A DNA stretch of 64,000 bases from Bacillus sp. FJAT-45037 (GTDB lineage: Bacteria > Bacillota > Bacilli > Bacillales > Bacillaceae_D). The first letter of the stretch is position 1. Each line of letters opens with the position of its first letter. The notes under the pieces are model-generated. The model searched no databases. It was not told where the DNA came from and saw nothing but the letters and a program-made list of their open reading frames with translations. A program made the translations under genes and the position numbers. Positions 26,066-34,619 of the stretch are shown piece after piece. Where the stretch lies: NCBI RefSeq assembly GCF_002797325.1, contig NZ_KZ454938.1:880267-944266 (forward strand), written 5' to 3'.

Positions 26066-28162
26066 CTCGTCGTGTTTGAGGGAGTAGTGGTAGAAGGTGA
26101 GTTGGGATTGGATGGATAGTTGATCGTCTGTTTTTTGTACATAATGATACGTTCCATCGGGTGCTTGTTCGCGTGCTTTGACGTTGTCGAGTAAAGTGAT
26201 GTCGAGAATGTTCTTTACTCGGTCCTTAATGCGCGGGGCGAGGATGGGGAATAAAATCTCGATTCGCTTTTCCATATTTCTTGTCATCCAGTCCGCTGAA
26301 GAGAGGAAGGCTTTTTCTTCTCCGTCATGATTAAAGTAAAAAATTCGGCTATGTTCGAGATAACGGTCGACGATGCTTCTTACACGAATGTTTTCACTCA
26401 CATCTTTAATACCGGGTCGTAAGCAGCAAATTCCTCGAATAATTAGATCAATTTTTACCCCAGCATGAGAAGCTTCATACAATTTTAAAATAATCGGTTT
26501 GTCGGTCAGGGAGTTCATTTTAGCGATGATCCGGCCGTTTCCGCGCTCTTTATGAAAGGCAATCTCTTGGTCAATGAGCTCTAAGAATTGATCGCGAATG
26601 TCAAAGGGAGCCGTTGAGAGGTAATGCCATACAGGCTTTTCTCTGTAGCCGCTTAAGTAATTAAAGAAATTGGTAGCATCAATTCCGATTAGTTCGTCTG
26701 ATGTAAGGATACCCATATCCGTGTACATTTTTGCGGTCGAATCATTGTAATTTCCGGTCCCTAAATGAACAAGACGTTGGATTTCATTGTTTTGATGCCT
26801 AACAACTAACGTAATTTTACTATGTGTTTTTAAGGAGGTAATCCCGTAAATTACATGGACCCCTGCTTTTTCAAGCTTCTTCGCCCATTGAATATTGTTT
26901 TCTTCATCAAATCGGGCTTTTAACTCGACTAACACCGTCACTTGCTTCCCGTTTTCAGCTGCGCGCTCTAGAGCATGAATAATTGGAGAATCACCACTTA
27001 CACGGTACAGTGTCTGTTTGATTGCGAGAACACTGTCATCGTCGGCTGCTTGTGAAATGAAATCAACGACAGGTTGAAAGGATTCATATGGATGGTGCAA
27101 AAAGATGTCCCTTTTAACAATGGCATCAAAAATGTTTTCTTCACCAATTAAGTCCGTTGGTTGTTGCGGAATTAAGGTTTCATCGGCCAAATGTTCATAT
27201 TCATTCGCTAATTGCTTGTGTAATTTAAACAAAAAGGAAAGATCAAGGGGCCCTTGAAAAGAGTAGACATCATCCTTATGGACCTCTAGGACGTCTAATA
27301 AGAGTTTTAAGATCGTTGGGTTCATCGTACCTTCCTGAATCTCTAATCGTACCCCAGACCCCCACTTACGCCGTTTTAATTCTTTCTCGATTTCACGTAA
27401 TAAATCTCGTGCACCTTCTTCATGGATCGTCATATCTGCATTCCTTGTAATCCGAAAAGGAGAGACCGATAAGACCTCATACCCAAGAAATAATTCATTA
27501 AGAAAATGACTAATCACTTCTTCAAGCAAAATAAACGCCTCTTTGTCGTTCGTTGAGGGAATAGTGATGACTCGATTTAGGACGGCTGGCACTTGAACAA
27601 TAGCGAGTTGCTTGGTTTGATTTTCTTCTTTTTTCAATAAGACTGCTAAGTTTAAGCTTTTGTTTAACAACATCGGAAACGGGCGATAGGCATCAATGGC
27701 CATCGGGGTGAGCACAGGGTAAATGTACTTCTGAAATCTATTTTTTAAATAATTGAGTTGTTCGTTGTTTAATTCATGAATCGATAAAAATTGAAAGCCT
27801 TCATGATACAACATAGGAACTAACGTTTCAGTGAACACACGATCCTGCAGTTGCACAAGACGGTGATTCACTTTGGCAATTTCTTTTAATTGCTGCTTTG
27901 GTGTAAGTCCTGCTTTATTTTCAGGGCGGTTAAATCCAGCTTTCACTTGATCTTTTAGGCCTGCGACTCGAACCATGAAAAATTCATCTAAATTCGAGCT
28001 GAAAATCGCTAAGAATTTGAGTCGTTCTAATAGAGGGTTTCTTTCGTCGATGGCTTCCTCTAGTACCCGTTCATTGAAGGCAAGCCAACTTAGTTCACGG
28101 TTGTTGTAATATTTGGCTTCGTTAAAATTAATAGATGCTTCTTCTGTAAACTTATTAGGCAT
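26063..28162 (-). CDS. ppk: Polyphosphate kinase
   Basis: PPK1-type enzyme that makes inorganic polyphosphate reversibly from ATP. The 699-residue protein has the N-terminal domain (KYYNNRELSWLAFNERVLEEA), the head domain and two phospholipase D-like C-terminal domains with LKTHSKITLVVR (catalytic His) and HLGTGNYNDSTAKMYTDMG. ATG 28162 is chosen over TTG 28171 because GAAAGG is spaced correctly. It lies 96 bases downstream of ppx and is likely cotranscribed with it. Confidence 0.95.
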   Translation of the reverse strand: MPNKFTEEASINFNEAKYYNNRELSWLAFNERVLEEAIDERNPLLERLKFLAIFSSNLDEFFMVRVAGLKDQVKAGFNRPENKAGLTPKQQLKEIAKVNHRLVQLQDRVFTETLVPMLYHEGFQFLSIHELNNEQLNYLKNRFQKYIYPVLTPMAIDAYRPFPMLLNKSLNLAVLLKKEENQTKQLAIVQVPAVLNRVITIPSTNDKEAFILLEEVISHFLNELFLGYEVLSVSPFRITRNADMTIHEEGARDLLREIEKELKRRKWGSGVRLEIQEGTMNPTILKLLLDVLEVHKDDVYSFQGPLDLSFLFKLHKQLANEYEHLADETLIPQQPTDLIGEENIFDAIVKRDIFLHHPYESFQPVVDFISQAADDDSVLAIKQTLYRVSGDSPIIHALERAAENGKQVTVLVELKARFDEENNIQWAKKLEKAGVHVIYGITSLKTHSKITLVVRHQNNEIQRLVHLGTGNYNDSTAKMYTDMGILTSDELIGIDATNFFNYLSGYREKPVWHYLSTAPFDIRDQFLELIDQEIAFHKERGNGRIIAKMNSLTDKPIILKLYEASHAGVKIDLIIRGICCLRPGIKDVSENIRVRSIVDRYLEHSRIFYFNHDGEEKAFLSSADWMTRNMEKRIEILFPILAPRIKDRVKNILDITLLDNVKAREQAPDGTYHYVQKTDDQLSIQSQLTFYHYSLKHDE

Positions 28163-28258
28163 AAGCGTCAACCTTTCTATTCCAATGATGAGATATCAAA
28201 TATAATCCACTACAATCATATCAATTGAATGTAAATATTATGTTAAGATTGGCGAAGC

Positions 28259-29803
28259 TTAGTCACTAATCGGTTTAAAGTCAAGATTGATCGATAATTG
28301 GGTTACGCGCTCAAGATGCTTTTTATGTTTGTTGGCATACACTTTTTCAAACGAACAATCATTCTGGTAATAGATCGGTACCGTACATGAATCCTCTGAT
28401 TGAGAGCCTTTACCGATTTTTTTAACGGTATAGCGCTTTGTCCGAGTTAAACAATAAGCAAGCTTCATGATCGATCCTAAAAATTCATACTGCTTTAGCT
28501 CTTTTTTGGATAGAAGATCTTTGTAGGCCTTAGCTAACTGCATCATTTGTGATTTCGATTTAAATGATGAGATAAAGGCAACCGCTAAACGTTCTTTGTG
28601 GCTGAGTCCATCAATGGTCATATGAGCAACTAAATAAAACGTATGTTCACTGCTTGATTCTTTATTAATAAACTCACCAATGTATAGCGTTTTAGCACTG
28701 TATCGTAGAAGGTTCATGGCATCTTGCTTACTAAGGTCATCAGGAGCCTGATGTTTGAACTCCGAATAGAGTTTCATGGCAAGTTTTGTCACGTCTTTCA
28801 CATGGTCAAGATCAACTCCATAATCAAGGCTCAATTGATGAAAGCTTTCCTCTACAACTATGGGAAACTTATTCGTATCCATGGGGCGTAGCATTTCTTC
28901 AAATAAAAGGCCATCTCGAAGGCCACGACGACTTAAAATAAAACGATCTGATCCTACATAATCGACAAAAGAAGAGATGACAACCCCTGCAGGAATGATG
29001 ATGTCTTCACGGTCTTTTGACAAACCCTCAATCGAGCTTCTATCTTCCATAGGCGTACCAATTAAATCCTTCACTACATGATGTAACTCGGCTTGGGTTA
29101 ACTCGTACTGATGTAAACCACCGAGTGGGTAATGAACTTTATTCTTATGTATTAGAGCGAGGTTTCTCGCACTGCCGCCAATGCCAATGACATGCTCTTT
29201 AGGAACGGACTTAAGCCAAGCAATTTCGTTAAACTGTTTAATAATATAGTCCTTCATAGTTTTAAGCTCTTTTTCAGTCGCTTCCTTACCTTGGATGAAT
29301 GAGGCTTGAAGAGTAACCGCACCAAATGGAAAACTATGATAATGCTTTAATTCACGATTTTTAAAATAGGTAACTTCTGTGCTGCCTCCACCAATATCAA
29401 TCGTAAAACCGTTTTCAATAGAGGTCGAGTTAATAACTGCAAGATAACCATAATAGGCTTCTTCGTAATCGGATAAAACACGAATTTGAATGCCAAGGAC
29501 ATCATTGACAATCGTTATCACTTCTTTTTGATTCGTCGATTGACGTAAGGCAGCGGTTCCTACCGTAGCGATATGACCGACTTGATGAAAATTCATCATA
29601 TCGCGAAAACGAACCAAAATTTCTAGTAAGAGATTGACTCCTTTTTCAGTTAATTCACCTTTATCATTAATATGTGAGCTAAGTCGAGCTACTTTTTTCA
29701 CATTGTGAAGTTCTTTGTAACTCCCTTTGGAATCTAGTTCAGTGATGACTAAACGAATGGAGTTAGATCCTATATCGATAATAGCGAAACGTTGCTTATT
29801 CAT
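28259..29803 (-). CDS. ppx: Exopolyphosphatase (Ppx/GppA family)
   Basis: Removes phosphate from polyphosphate ends; a GppA-like pppGpp hydrolase activity is possible. The 514-residue protein has the ASKHA ATPase motifs (FAIIDIGSNSIRLVI near 5-19; GFTIDIGGGSTEVTYF near 140) and a long C-terminal HD-like domain. ATG 29803 was chosen because family members begin with NKQRFAIIDIGSNS; the frame stays open to 29851. The pairing with ppk points to polyphosphate turnover. Confidence 0.92.
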   Translation of the reverse strand: MNKQRFAIIDIGSNSIRLVITELDSKGSYKELHNVKKVARLSSHINDKGELTEKGVNLLLEILVRFRDMMNFHQVGHIATVGTAALRQSTNQKEVITIVNDVLGIQIRVLSDYEEAYYGYLAVINSTSIENGFTIDIGGGSTEVTYFKNRELKHYHSFPFGAVTLQASFIQGKEATEKELKTMKDYIIKQFNEIAWLKSVPKEHVIGIGGSARNLALIHKNKVHYPLGGLHQYELTQAELHHVVKDLIGTPMEDRSSIEGLSKDREDIIIPAGVVISSFVDYVGSDRFILSRRGLRDGLLFEEMLRPMDTNKFPIVVEESFHQLSLDYGVDLDHVKDVTKLAMKLYSEFKHQAPDDLSKQDAMNLLRYSAKTLYIGEFINKESSSEHTFYLVAHMTIDGLSHKERLAVAFISSFKSKSQMMQLAKAYKDLLSKKELKQYEFLGSIMKLAYCLTRTKRYTVKKIGKGSQSEDSCTVPIYYQNDCSFEKVYANKHKKHLERVTQLSINLDFKPISD

Positions 29804-29873
29804 ATCAGGTGGACATCCTCTCTTTTTCCGAACAATTCTTACATGGTACACGAAATAATCTACATATCAATTT

Positions 29874-29882
29874 ATTATACCA
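29874..29882 (-). promoter_or_regulatory. Extended -10 promoter for ppx-ppk
   Basis: On the minus strand TGGTATAAT forms an extended -10 element upstream of ppx. No good -35 hexamer is visible. Confidence 0.4.
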
Positions 29883-29909
29883 AATTTAGAAACTCCTGAG
29901 CTAAAAGGG

Positions 29910-29947
29910 TGGACAGAAAAAGAATATCCTTTATAATAAGAAAGGAT
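29910..29947 (+). promoter_or_regulatory. Promoter with overlapping inverted repeat, metal transporter 2
   Basis: TGGACA (29910-29915) and TATAAT (29932-29937) are 16 bases apart. ATCCTTT (29926-29932) and AAAGGAT (29941-29947) form a perfect inverted repeat centred on the -10, with an 8-base spacer. That is a natural place for a repressor. It does not match the B. subtilis Zur box. Confidence 0.5.
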
Positions 29948-30054
29948 TATTTTATAAATCGGAATGGTTCTTACTTTATGTTTTAATAAATGAGGCACCA
30001 CTTATGAGTAGTATGGTAGAAGCATAATCATCTTAAACAGTGGAGGTGGCAAAG

Positions 30055-30837
30055 ATGACAATGACCTTAACTGAGACGAAAACAGTTGTAGAGATCAAAG
30101 ACGTTTCATTTCGCTACGGACATAGACATGTACTAGAAAATATAACATTACCAATTAAACAAGGTGCGTTTTTAGGGTTAGTAGGGCCTAATGGTTCCGG
30201 TAAATCAACGCTGATTAAATTAATCTTAGGGCTGAAGCGTCCAGAGCGCGGTGAGGTTTATTTATTTGGTGAGCGTGTCGATAAATTTAAACAATGGGAC
30301 AAAATCGGCTTCGTCTCACAAAAAGCGAATAGCTTTAATTCTGGATTTCCAGCGACGGTTTTTGAAGTGGTGTCCATGGGTCTGTATGGCAAAGTGGGGA
30401 TGTTTCGCTTCTTGAATCGAAAGCATAAGGAGAAAGTTCGTCAAGCGATTGCTAGTGTAAATATGACGGAGTACATGAAACAGAACATTGGGGAACTCTC
30501 AGGTGGACAACAGCAACGAGTCTTTATCGCGCGGGCACTAGTGAGCGATCCGCAATTATTAATATTAGATGAACCGACAGTCGGTGTAGACGCGAAAAGT
30601 GTGAAATCGTTTTATGACATGCTGAGTACACTCAATCGTGAAAAGGGAATTACCCTGCTACTTGTCACGCATGATATTGGGGCGATGACGGATCATGTGA
30701 CGGATGTGGCTTGTTTAAATAAAAATATTCATTTTCACGGGAACTCAAAAGAATTTGAAGATAACCAAGATTTATCATCCTTTTATGGTCACGATGTTCA
30801 TTTACTTACCCACAATCATGACCACGGGGGGCATTAA
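30055..30837 (+). CDS. Zn/Mn-type ABC transporter ATP-binding protein
   Basis: ATPase of the second metal ABC importer. The 260-residue protein carries GPNGSGKS, LSGGQQQR, LLILDEP and LLVTHD. The C-terminus is histidine-rich (GHDVHLLTHNHDHGGH), suggesting zinc binding. ATG 30055 follows GGAGGTGG; a GTG at 30040 is in frame but badly placed. It heads a four-gene run with two permeases and zur, so zinc uptake under Zur control is the best inference. Confidence 0.88.
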   Translation: MTMTLTETKTVVEIKDVSFRYGHRHVLENITLPIKQGAFLGLVGPNGSGKSTLIKLILGLKRPERGEVYLFGERVDKFKQWDKIGFVSQKANSFNSGFPATVFEVVSMGLYGKVGMFRFLNRKHKEKVRQAIASVNMTEYMKQNIGELSGGQQQRVFIARALVSDPQLLILDEPTVGVDAKSVKSFYDMLSTLNREKGITLLLVTHDIGAMTDHVTDVACLNKNIHFHGNSKEFEDNQDLSSFYGHDVHLLTHNHDHGGH

Positions 30838-30840
30838 GGC

Positions 30841-31707
30841 ATGATTGATGCATTTTTACGCTATGAGTTTTTGCAAAATGCCTTTTATACCGGATTAATG
30901 ATTGGTCTGTTGGCACCGATGCTTGGTGTCTTTTTAGTTGTACGAAGACTTTCGCTCATTGCAGATGCTCTCTCTCATATTACTTTATCAGGAATTGCAG
31001 CGAGTTTACTTCTAGGTAAGCATATTGCTTTTTTCCAAGGACTAAACCCACTTTATATGGGGATGGTTTTTTCAGTTGGGGGAGCCCTATTAATCGAACG
31101 GTTAAGAAGTGTTTATCAATATTATAAAGAAGTAGCCATTCCGATCATTTTATCAGGGGGGATCGGATTAGGTGTCGTATTCATCTCACTTGCAGATGGA
31201 TTCAATAATGATTTATTTAATTATTTATTCGGTAGTGTTATTGCGGTTACCCGTACTGACTTATGGACGATCACGGGGGTAACTGTATTAGTGCTCGTAG
31301 TGTTATTTTTATTTTATAAAGAGTTATTCTTTTTATCGTTTGATGAAGAGCAAGCGGTGGTCTCGGGTTTGAATCGCAGAGTGGTTCATTTTATTTTCAT
31401 TGTGATGGCTGCGCTTGTGATTGCAGCGTCGATGAGAATTGTCGGGATCTTACTCGTATCATCTTTGATGACGTTACCTGTTGCGGCTGCGATGCGTTTT
31501 GCCAGAGGATTCAAGCAAATGTTTGTTTATTCTATAATATTCGGGGAGGTTGCAGTCATCGGTGGATTGATTGCTGCCTATCAACTAGATTTAGCGCCCG
31601 GTGGAACGATTGTTATTTTAGCAGTCCTGATTTTAATCATCTCATTTGCCATTGAAAAAGTACGAAGTAGGCAACCTTTTCAAAGGAAAAAAACATCGAA
31701 AGCATGA
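30841..31707 (+). CDS. Metal ABC transporter permease A
   Basis: ABC-3 family permease of 288 residues, with about seven to eight membrane segments. The family motif SLIADALSHITLSGIAASLL (about 38-57) and VGILLVSSLMTLPVAAAM are clear. It starts three bases after the ATPase stop. The following gene is a close paralogue, so the transporter may use a heterodimeric membrane part. Confidence 0.87.
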   Translation: MIDAFLRYEFLQNAFYTGLMIGLLAPMLGVFLVVRRLSLIADALSHITLSGIAASLLLGKHIAFFQGLNPLYMGMVFSVGGALLIERLRSVYQYYKEVAIPIILSGGIGLGVVFISLADGFNNDLFNYLFGSVIAVTRTDLWTITGVTVLVLVVLFLFYKELFFLSFDEEQAVVSGLNRRVVHFIFIVMAALVIAASMRIVGILLVSSLMTLPVAAAMRFARGFKQMFVYSIIFGEVAVIGGLIAAYQLDLAPGGTIVILAVLILIISFAIEKVRSRQPFQRKKTSKA

Positions 31708-31785
31708 TGAGTAATGCTAGATAAGGTTTGTTTGACTGCTACGACTCATGTACAATAAGTACGAGATGAAAGTAGGAGACTTGGC

Positions 31786-32646
31786 ATGCAAGAATTATTA
31801 ATGAATTTGACATTTATTGAACGAGGGGTATTAGCTGGGGTGATCATTGCCTTTATTTGTCCTATCGTAGGAGCATTTTTACTCGTAAGGCGTGTATCAA
31901 TTATTTCAGAATCGCTTTCACATATCACGTTAACAGGAATATCAGCTGGGGTTTTAGTTAGTTCGACAACGATTTGGTTTGCCGATGTTAATCCGCTCTA
32001 TGCTGGTTTTCTCTTTGCCATTATAGGTTCTTTATTAATTGAGAAATTACGTGACCTCTATAAAAGCTTTCAAGAATTAGCGATCCCAATTATTTTGTCT
32101 GCTGGTGTTGGATTGAGCGCAATTTTTATGAGCCTTTCAACATCAGGCTACAACGAATGGTATATGTATATGTTTGGAAGTATCGTTAGTGTCACAAGGG
32201 GTGATTTGCAGTTTATTATCTGGGCAGCGATTATTGTGATCGCGATCGTCGTGCTCTTTTATAAAGAATTTATCTCGATTTCTTTTGATCAAGAATACGC
32301 CTCGGTATCTGGTGTGTCTGTTCGATTGATGAATCAAATTTTTGCTGTATTGATCGCCTTTGTCATCGCGATGTCCATGAAAATTGTCGGCATTCTACTT
32401 GTAGGGGCGATGATCGTCTTGCCAGTGGCAACGAGTATTCATTTCGCCAAAAGTTTCAAACAAGTGATTATATATGGGATGGTATTCGCACAAGTGGCGA
32501 TGCTTTCAGGTATTTATTTCTCGTATCAATTTAATATTGCAACAGGCGGTATGATTGTGATGATGGGAATGATTCAATTGCTTCTTGTGATGGCAGCGGG
32601 GAAGATGATGGAATGGTTCGTAGGGAGGAAGAAACGTGAATATTAA
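31786..32646 (+). CDS. Metal ABC transporter permease B
   Basis: A second ABC-3 permease of 286 residues that resembles permease A throughout: FLLVRRVSIISESLSHITLT against FLVVRRLSLIADALSHITLS, and VGILLVGAMIVLPVATSI. A tandem duplication is likely. The 78-base gap between them shows no clear promoter. Its end overlaps the zur start by 11 bases. No binding protein gene is present. Confidence 0.87.
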   Translation: MQELLMNLTFIERGVLAGVIIAFICPIVGAFLLVRRVSIISESLSHITLTGISAGVLVSSTTIWFADVNPLYAGFLFAIIGSLLIEKLRDLYKSFQELAIPIILSAGVGLSAIFMSLSTSGYNEWYMYMFGSIVSVTRGDLQFIIWAAIIVIAIVVLFYKEFISISFDQEYASVSGVSVRLMNQIFAVLIAFVIAMSMKIVGILLVGAMIVLPVATSIHFAKSFKQVIIYGMVFAQVAMLSGIYFSYQFNIATGGMIVMMGMIQLLLVMAAGKMMEWFVGRKKREY

Positions 32647-33049
32647 TCAAGCCATGGCGTCGTTAAAGGAAAAAGGATACAAACATACAGATAAGCGAGA
32701 AGATATGCTACGACTATTTGCTGACCAAAAACGTTATTTATCAGCCAAAGATGTTCTTGAAAGTTTACAGGGGGAATATCCTGGATTAAGTTTTGACACG
32801 ATTTACAGAAATCTTTCCTTATTTGCTGATCTTGAAATTCTTGAAGCAACAGAGCTAGAAGGGGAGAAGCGCTACCGTTTTAGTTGTGCGACGAGTGAGC
32901 ATCATCATCATTTGATATGTCTTGAGTGTGGGAAGACGAAGCATATTCATGTTTGCCCGATGGATACGTTGCAAACAACATATTCAGATTTTGAGGTAAC
33001 GGGACATAAATTCGAAATTTATGGAAAATGCCAAGAATGTAAAGAATAA
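32636..33049 (+). CDS. zur: Fur family regulator, probably Zur
   Basis: A 137-residue Fur-type repressor. It has an N-terminal winged helix (KGYKHTDKREDMLRLF; YPGLSFDTIYRNLSLF) and a C-terminal metal-sensing domain with EHHHHLICLECGK and a second CXXC (GKCQECKE), the structural zinc site. Starts with GTG 32636 inside the end of permease B after AGGGAGG. The position between transporter genes and yqfW and synteny with B. subtilis zur support zinc sensing. Confidence 0.88.
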   Translation: MNINQAMASLKEKGYKHTDKREDMLRLFADQKRYLSAKDVLESLQGEYPGLSFDTIYRNLSLFADLEILEATELEGEKRYRFSCATSEHHHHLICLECGKTKHIHVCPMDTLQTTYSDFEVTGHKFEIYGKCQECKE

Positions 33050-33102
33050 AAAATGCCTTAATGTAGACGGATATAGTCTATGTTAAGGTGTTTTTTTTTG
33101 AT
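33050..33102 (+). terminator. Rho-independent terminator after zur
   Basis: A long imperfect stem, GCCTTAATGTAGAC with GTCTATGTTAAGGT, is followed by nine T. Confidence 0.75.
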
Positions 33103-33211
33103 TGATGCGGATGATTATTGAGTGGTGTAGATAATTACGGTAAATGAGCGAAGATGTGACAGAATGTCGATCGTCAAATGGAGGCATTCTATGTGTAGGA
33201 GGGATGTATTT

Positions 33212-33430
33212 ATGGCGAATCCGATTGTAAAATGCAATGTTGCAAACTGTACGTTTTGGGGAGAGGGAAACCGTTGTCAGGCAGATTCGATCTTAGTGGA
33301 GATTGACAGTCATTCAGATAAAAACTTCCACATGGAAGCCGGGAGCGAGCCTTACGCGGATGCACTACATCGTGATGCTGCAGATCAAAGCGCCGAGACC
33401 TGCTGCCATACATTCCGTCCGAAGAAATAA
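33212..33430 (+). CDS. DUF1540 small cysteine-rich protein
   Basis: A 72-residue protein with MANPIVKCNVANCTFWGEGN at the start and CCHTF near the end, the DUF1540 pattern, probably a small metal-binding domain. ATG 33212 follows TAGGAGGG; an ORF from 33164 is less likely. Function unknown; DUF1540 genes are common and often present in several copies in spore formers. Confidence 0.8.
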   Translation: MANPIVKCNVANCTFWGEGNRCQADSILVEIDSHSDKNFHMEAGSEPYADALHRDAADQSAETCCHTFRPKK

Positions 33431-33448
33431 CTCGTTTTTTGAAACATG

Positions 33449-33585
33449 AGCTGGGACATAAAGTAAGTGTTTAAGTGAGAATCCAAGGATCGCTAAAACT
33501 TAGCGGTGTATATTTCAGGAGCAGCTAATTTGCACTTTCTATTAAATGCTCGGATTCTTGCTGGTTAAACAATTCTGTCCCAGCT
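33449..33585. repeat. Long hairpin element A
   Basis: Perfect 10-bp ends AGCTGGGACA (33449-33458) and TGTCCCAGCT (33576-33585) enclose GAATCC/GGATTC and an inner hairpin CGCTAA/TTAGCG, then TATATTTCAGGAGC. From memory such GGCTGGGACA...TGTCCCAGCC elements occur widely between genes in Firmicutes; no function is assigned. Confidence 0.7.
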
Positions 33586-33606
33586 TCATTTTTGTATAGA
33601 AAAAAA

Positions 33607-33815
33607 GAGGCTTGGAAATTTTGAAAGTTTTTAACTAAGAATACGAACGAAGCGCTAATTTAGCGGATGAAATATACGTGAGACACTGAAGAGCGAAGCG
33701 CGAAGGGGCTCACCAGCTTCCTCGCGAGTGCGAAGTATATTTCAGGAGCGGTTTACATATGCCGCAACTGTAATGTTCGGAATTCAATAAGCTAAAATAC
33801 TTCTGTCCTAGCCTC
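33607..33815. repeat. Long hairpin element B, related to A
   Basis: Ends GAGGCTTGGA and TCCTAGCCTC pair with one mismatch. The interior again contains CGCTAATTTAGCGG and TATATTTCAGGAGC, as in element A, but with about 60 extra bases that form their own GTGAG/CTCAC stem. Elements A and B are tandem, diverged copies filling the gap between the DUF1540 gene and yqfW. Confidence 0.65.
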
Positions 33816-33825
33816 ACAAATACGC

Positions 33826-34407
33826 TTATTCAGCTGTTTCCTTCATCCATTGATCGACCCAGTCTGTGGCTTCTTGCCAAGTATGAGCACGGATTACATT
33901 GTCAGGAATTGATAGACGATTATAAGGTGTGTCCATTAAAATCACAGGGATCTTAAATTCTTCAGCAATCATCACGGCATTGTCATGCTTGTCTTCAAAG
34001 AAAATATCAAGGTCGTGTTTTCGCACAGCTTCTAATTTATTATGCCCTCCGACAAGCTCAATATGGTTAAAGGGTACTTTATTCGATTGAAACCAACTCT
34101 TCGTTATAACATCAAGGTGTTTTCTTCTTGCGGTAATATAGATGAGGTCATGTTCTGTGGACCAATTAAGAAGAGCTTTCTCGGCAAATGGGGCGAGCTT
34201 TGCTTCTGTATAAATATCCCCTTCGTGTTTTGTTAACCAATCCCAAAATTCTTGTTCAGAGATATTTAATATGCTTGTTAAATCATATTCTGTTAAGTCG
34301 TCCAATGTCAATTGTTGATCAAAGTGTTTGTTTAGATGAGGAACAAAAGTATCTGGGTCTGTAATCGTTCCATCGATGTCTAAACCAAAACGTTTTTTTG
34401 TTGTCAT
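33826..34407 (-). CDS. yqfW: YqfW, 5'-nucleotidase-like HAD hydrolase
   Basis: A 193-residue HAD phosphatase of the NT5C (5'(3')-deoxyribonucleotidase) type. Motif I is LDIDGTIT near 9-16 with nucleophile Asp, motif II ITARRKHLDV and motif III FFEDKHDNA are visible. The probable substrate is a nucleoside monophosphate; this is family knowledge only. Synteny between zur and yqfX/ispG matches B. subtilis. Confidence 0.85.
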   Translation of the reverse strand: MTTKKRFGLDIDGTITDPDTFVPHLNKHFDQQLTLDDLTEYDLTSILNISEQEFWDWLTKHEGDIYTEAKLAPFAEKALLNWSTEHDLIYITARRKHLDVITKSWFQSNKVPFNHIELVGGHNKLEAVRKHDLDIFFEDKHDNAVMIAEEFKIPVILMDTPYNRLSIPDNVIRAHTWQEATDWVDQWMKETAE

Positions 34408-34555
34408 ATCTGTTCACCTCATGCAGAATTTCTTTTTGTTTGTTGCCTTAGTCTAATGTTGTTTGTTTTTAAAAATGATTGTACATACCCATCTACCTTA
34501 CACGAAAACTACGGCTAATGCTAGAGCATTCCTAAACATGAAAACTTTAACTCCG

Positions 34556-34583
34556 ATATTATTTACAGTTTGCGTCATACTAT
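34556..34583 (+). promoter_or_regulatory. Possible SigE-type sporulation promoter for yqfX
   Basis: ATATT (34556-34560), a 15-base spacer, then CATACTAT (34576-34583) resembles SigE-family promoters, and the -10 also fits SigF/SigG. The gene starts at 34620. Confidence 0.35.
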
Positions 34584-34619
34584 AACTGCTCCCACAAATT
34601 TTGAAAGTGAGGGATTCGT

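Noticed and set aside
25858-26119. ORFs of 73 and 80 residues with repeated FRAN/CARK-type residues
   Set aside because: They are translations of the GCGCGAAA array, not proteins.
29880-30054. Canonical Zur or PerR box upstream of the zur-linked transporter
   Set aside because: Only one half of a PerR-type TTATAAT motif is present, and no TCGTAATNATTACGA-like palindrome was found.
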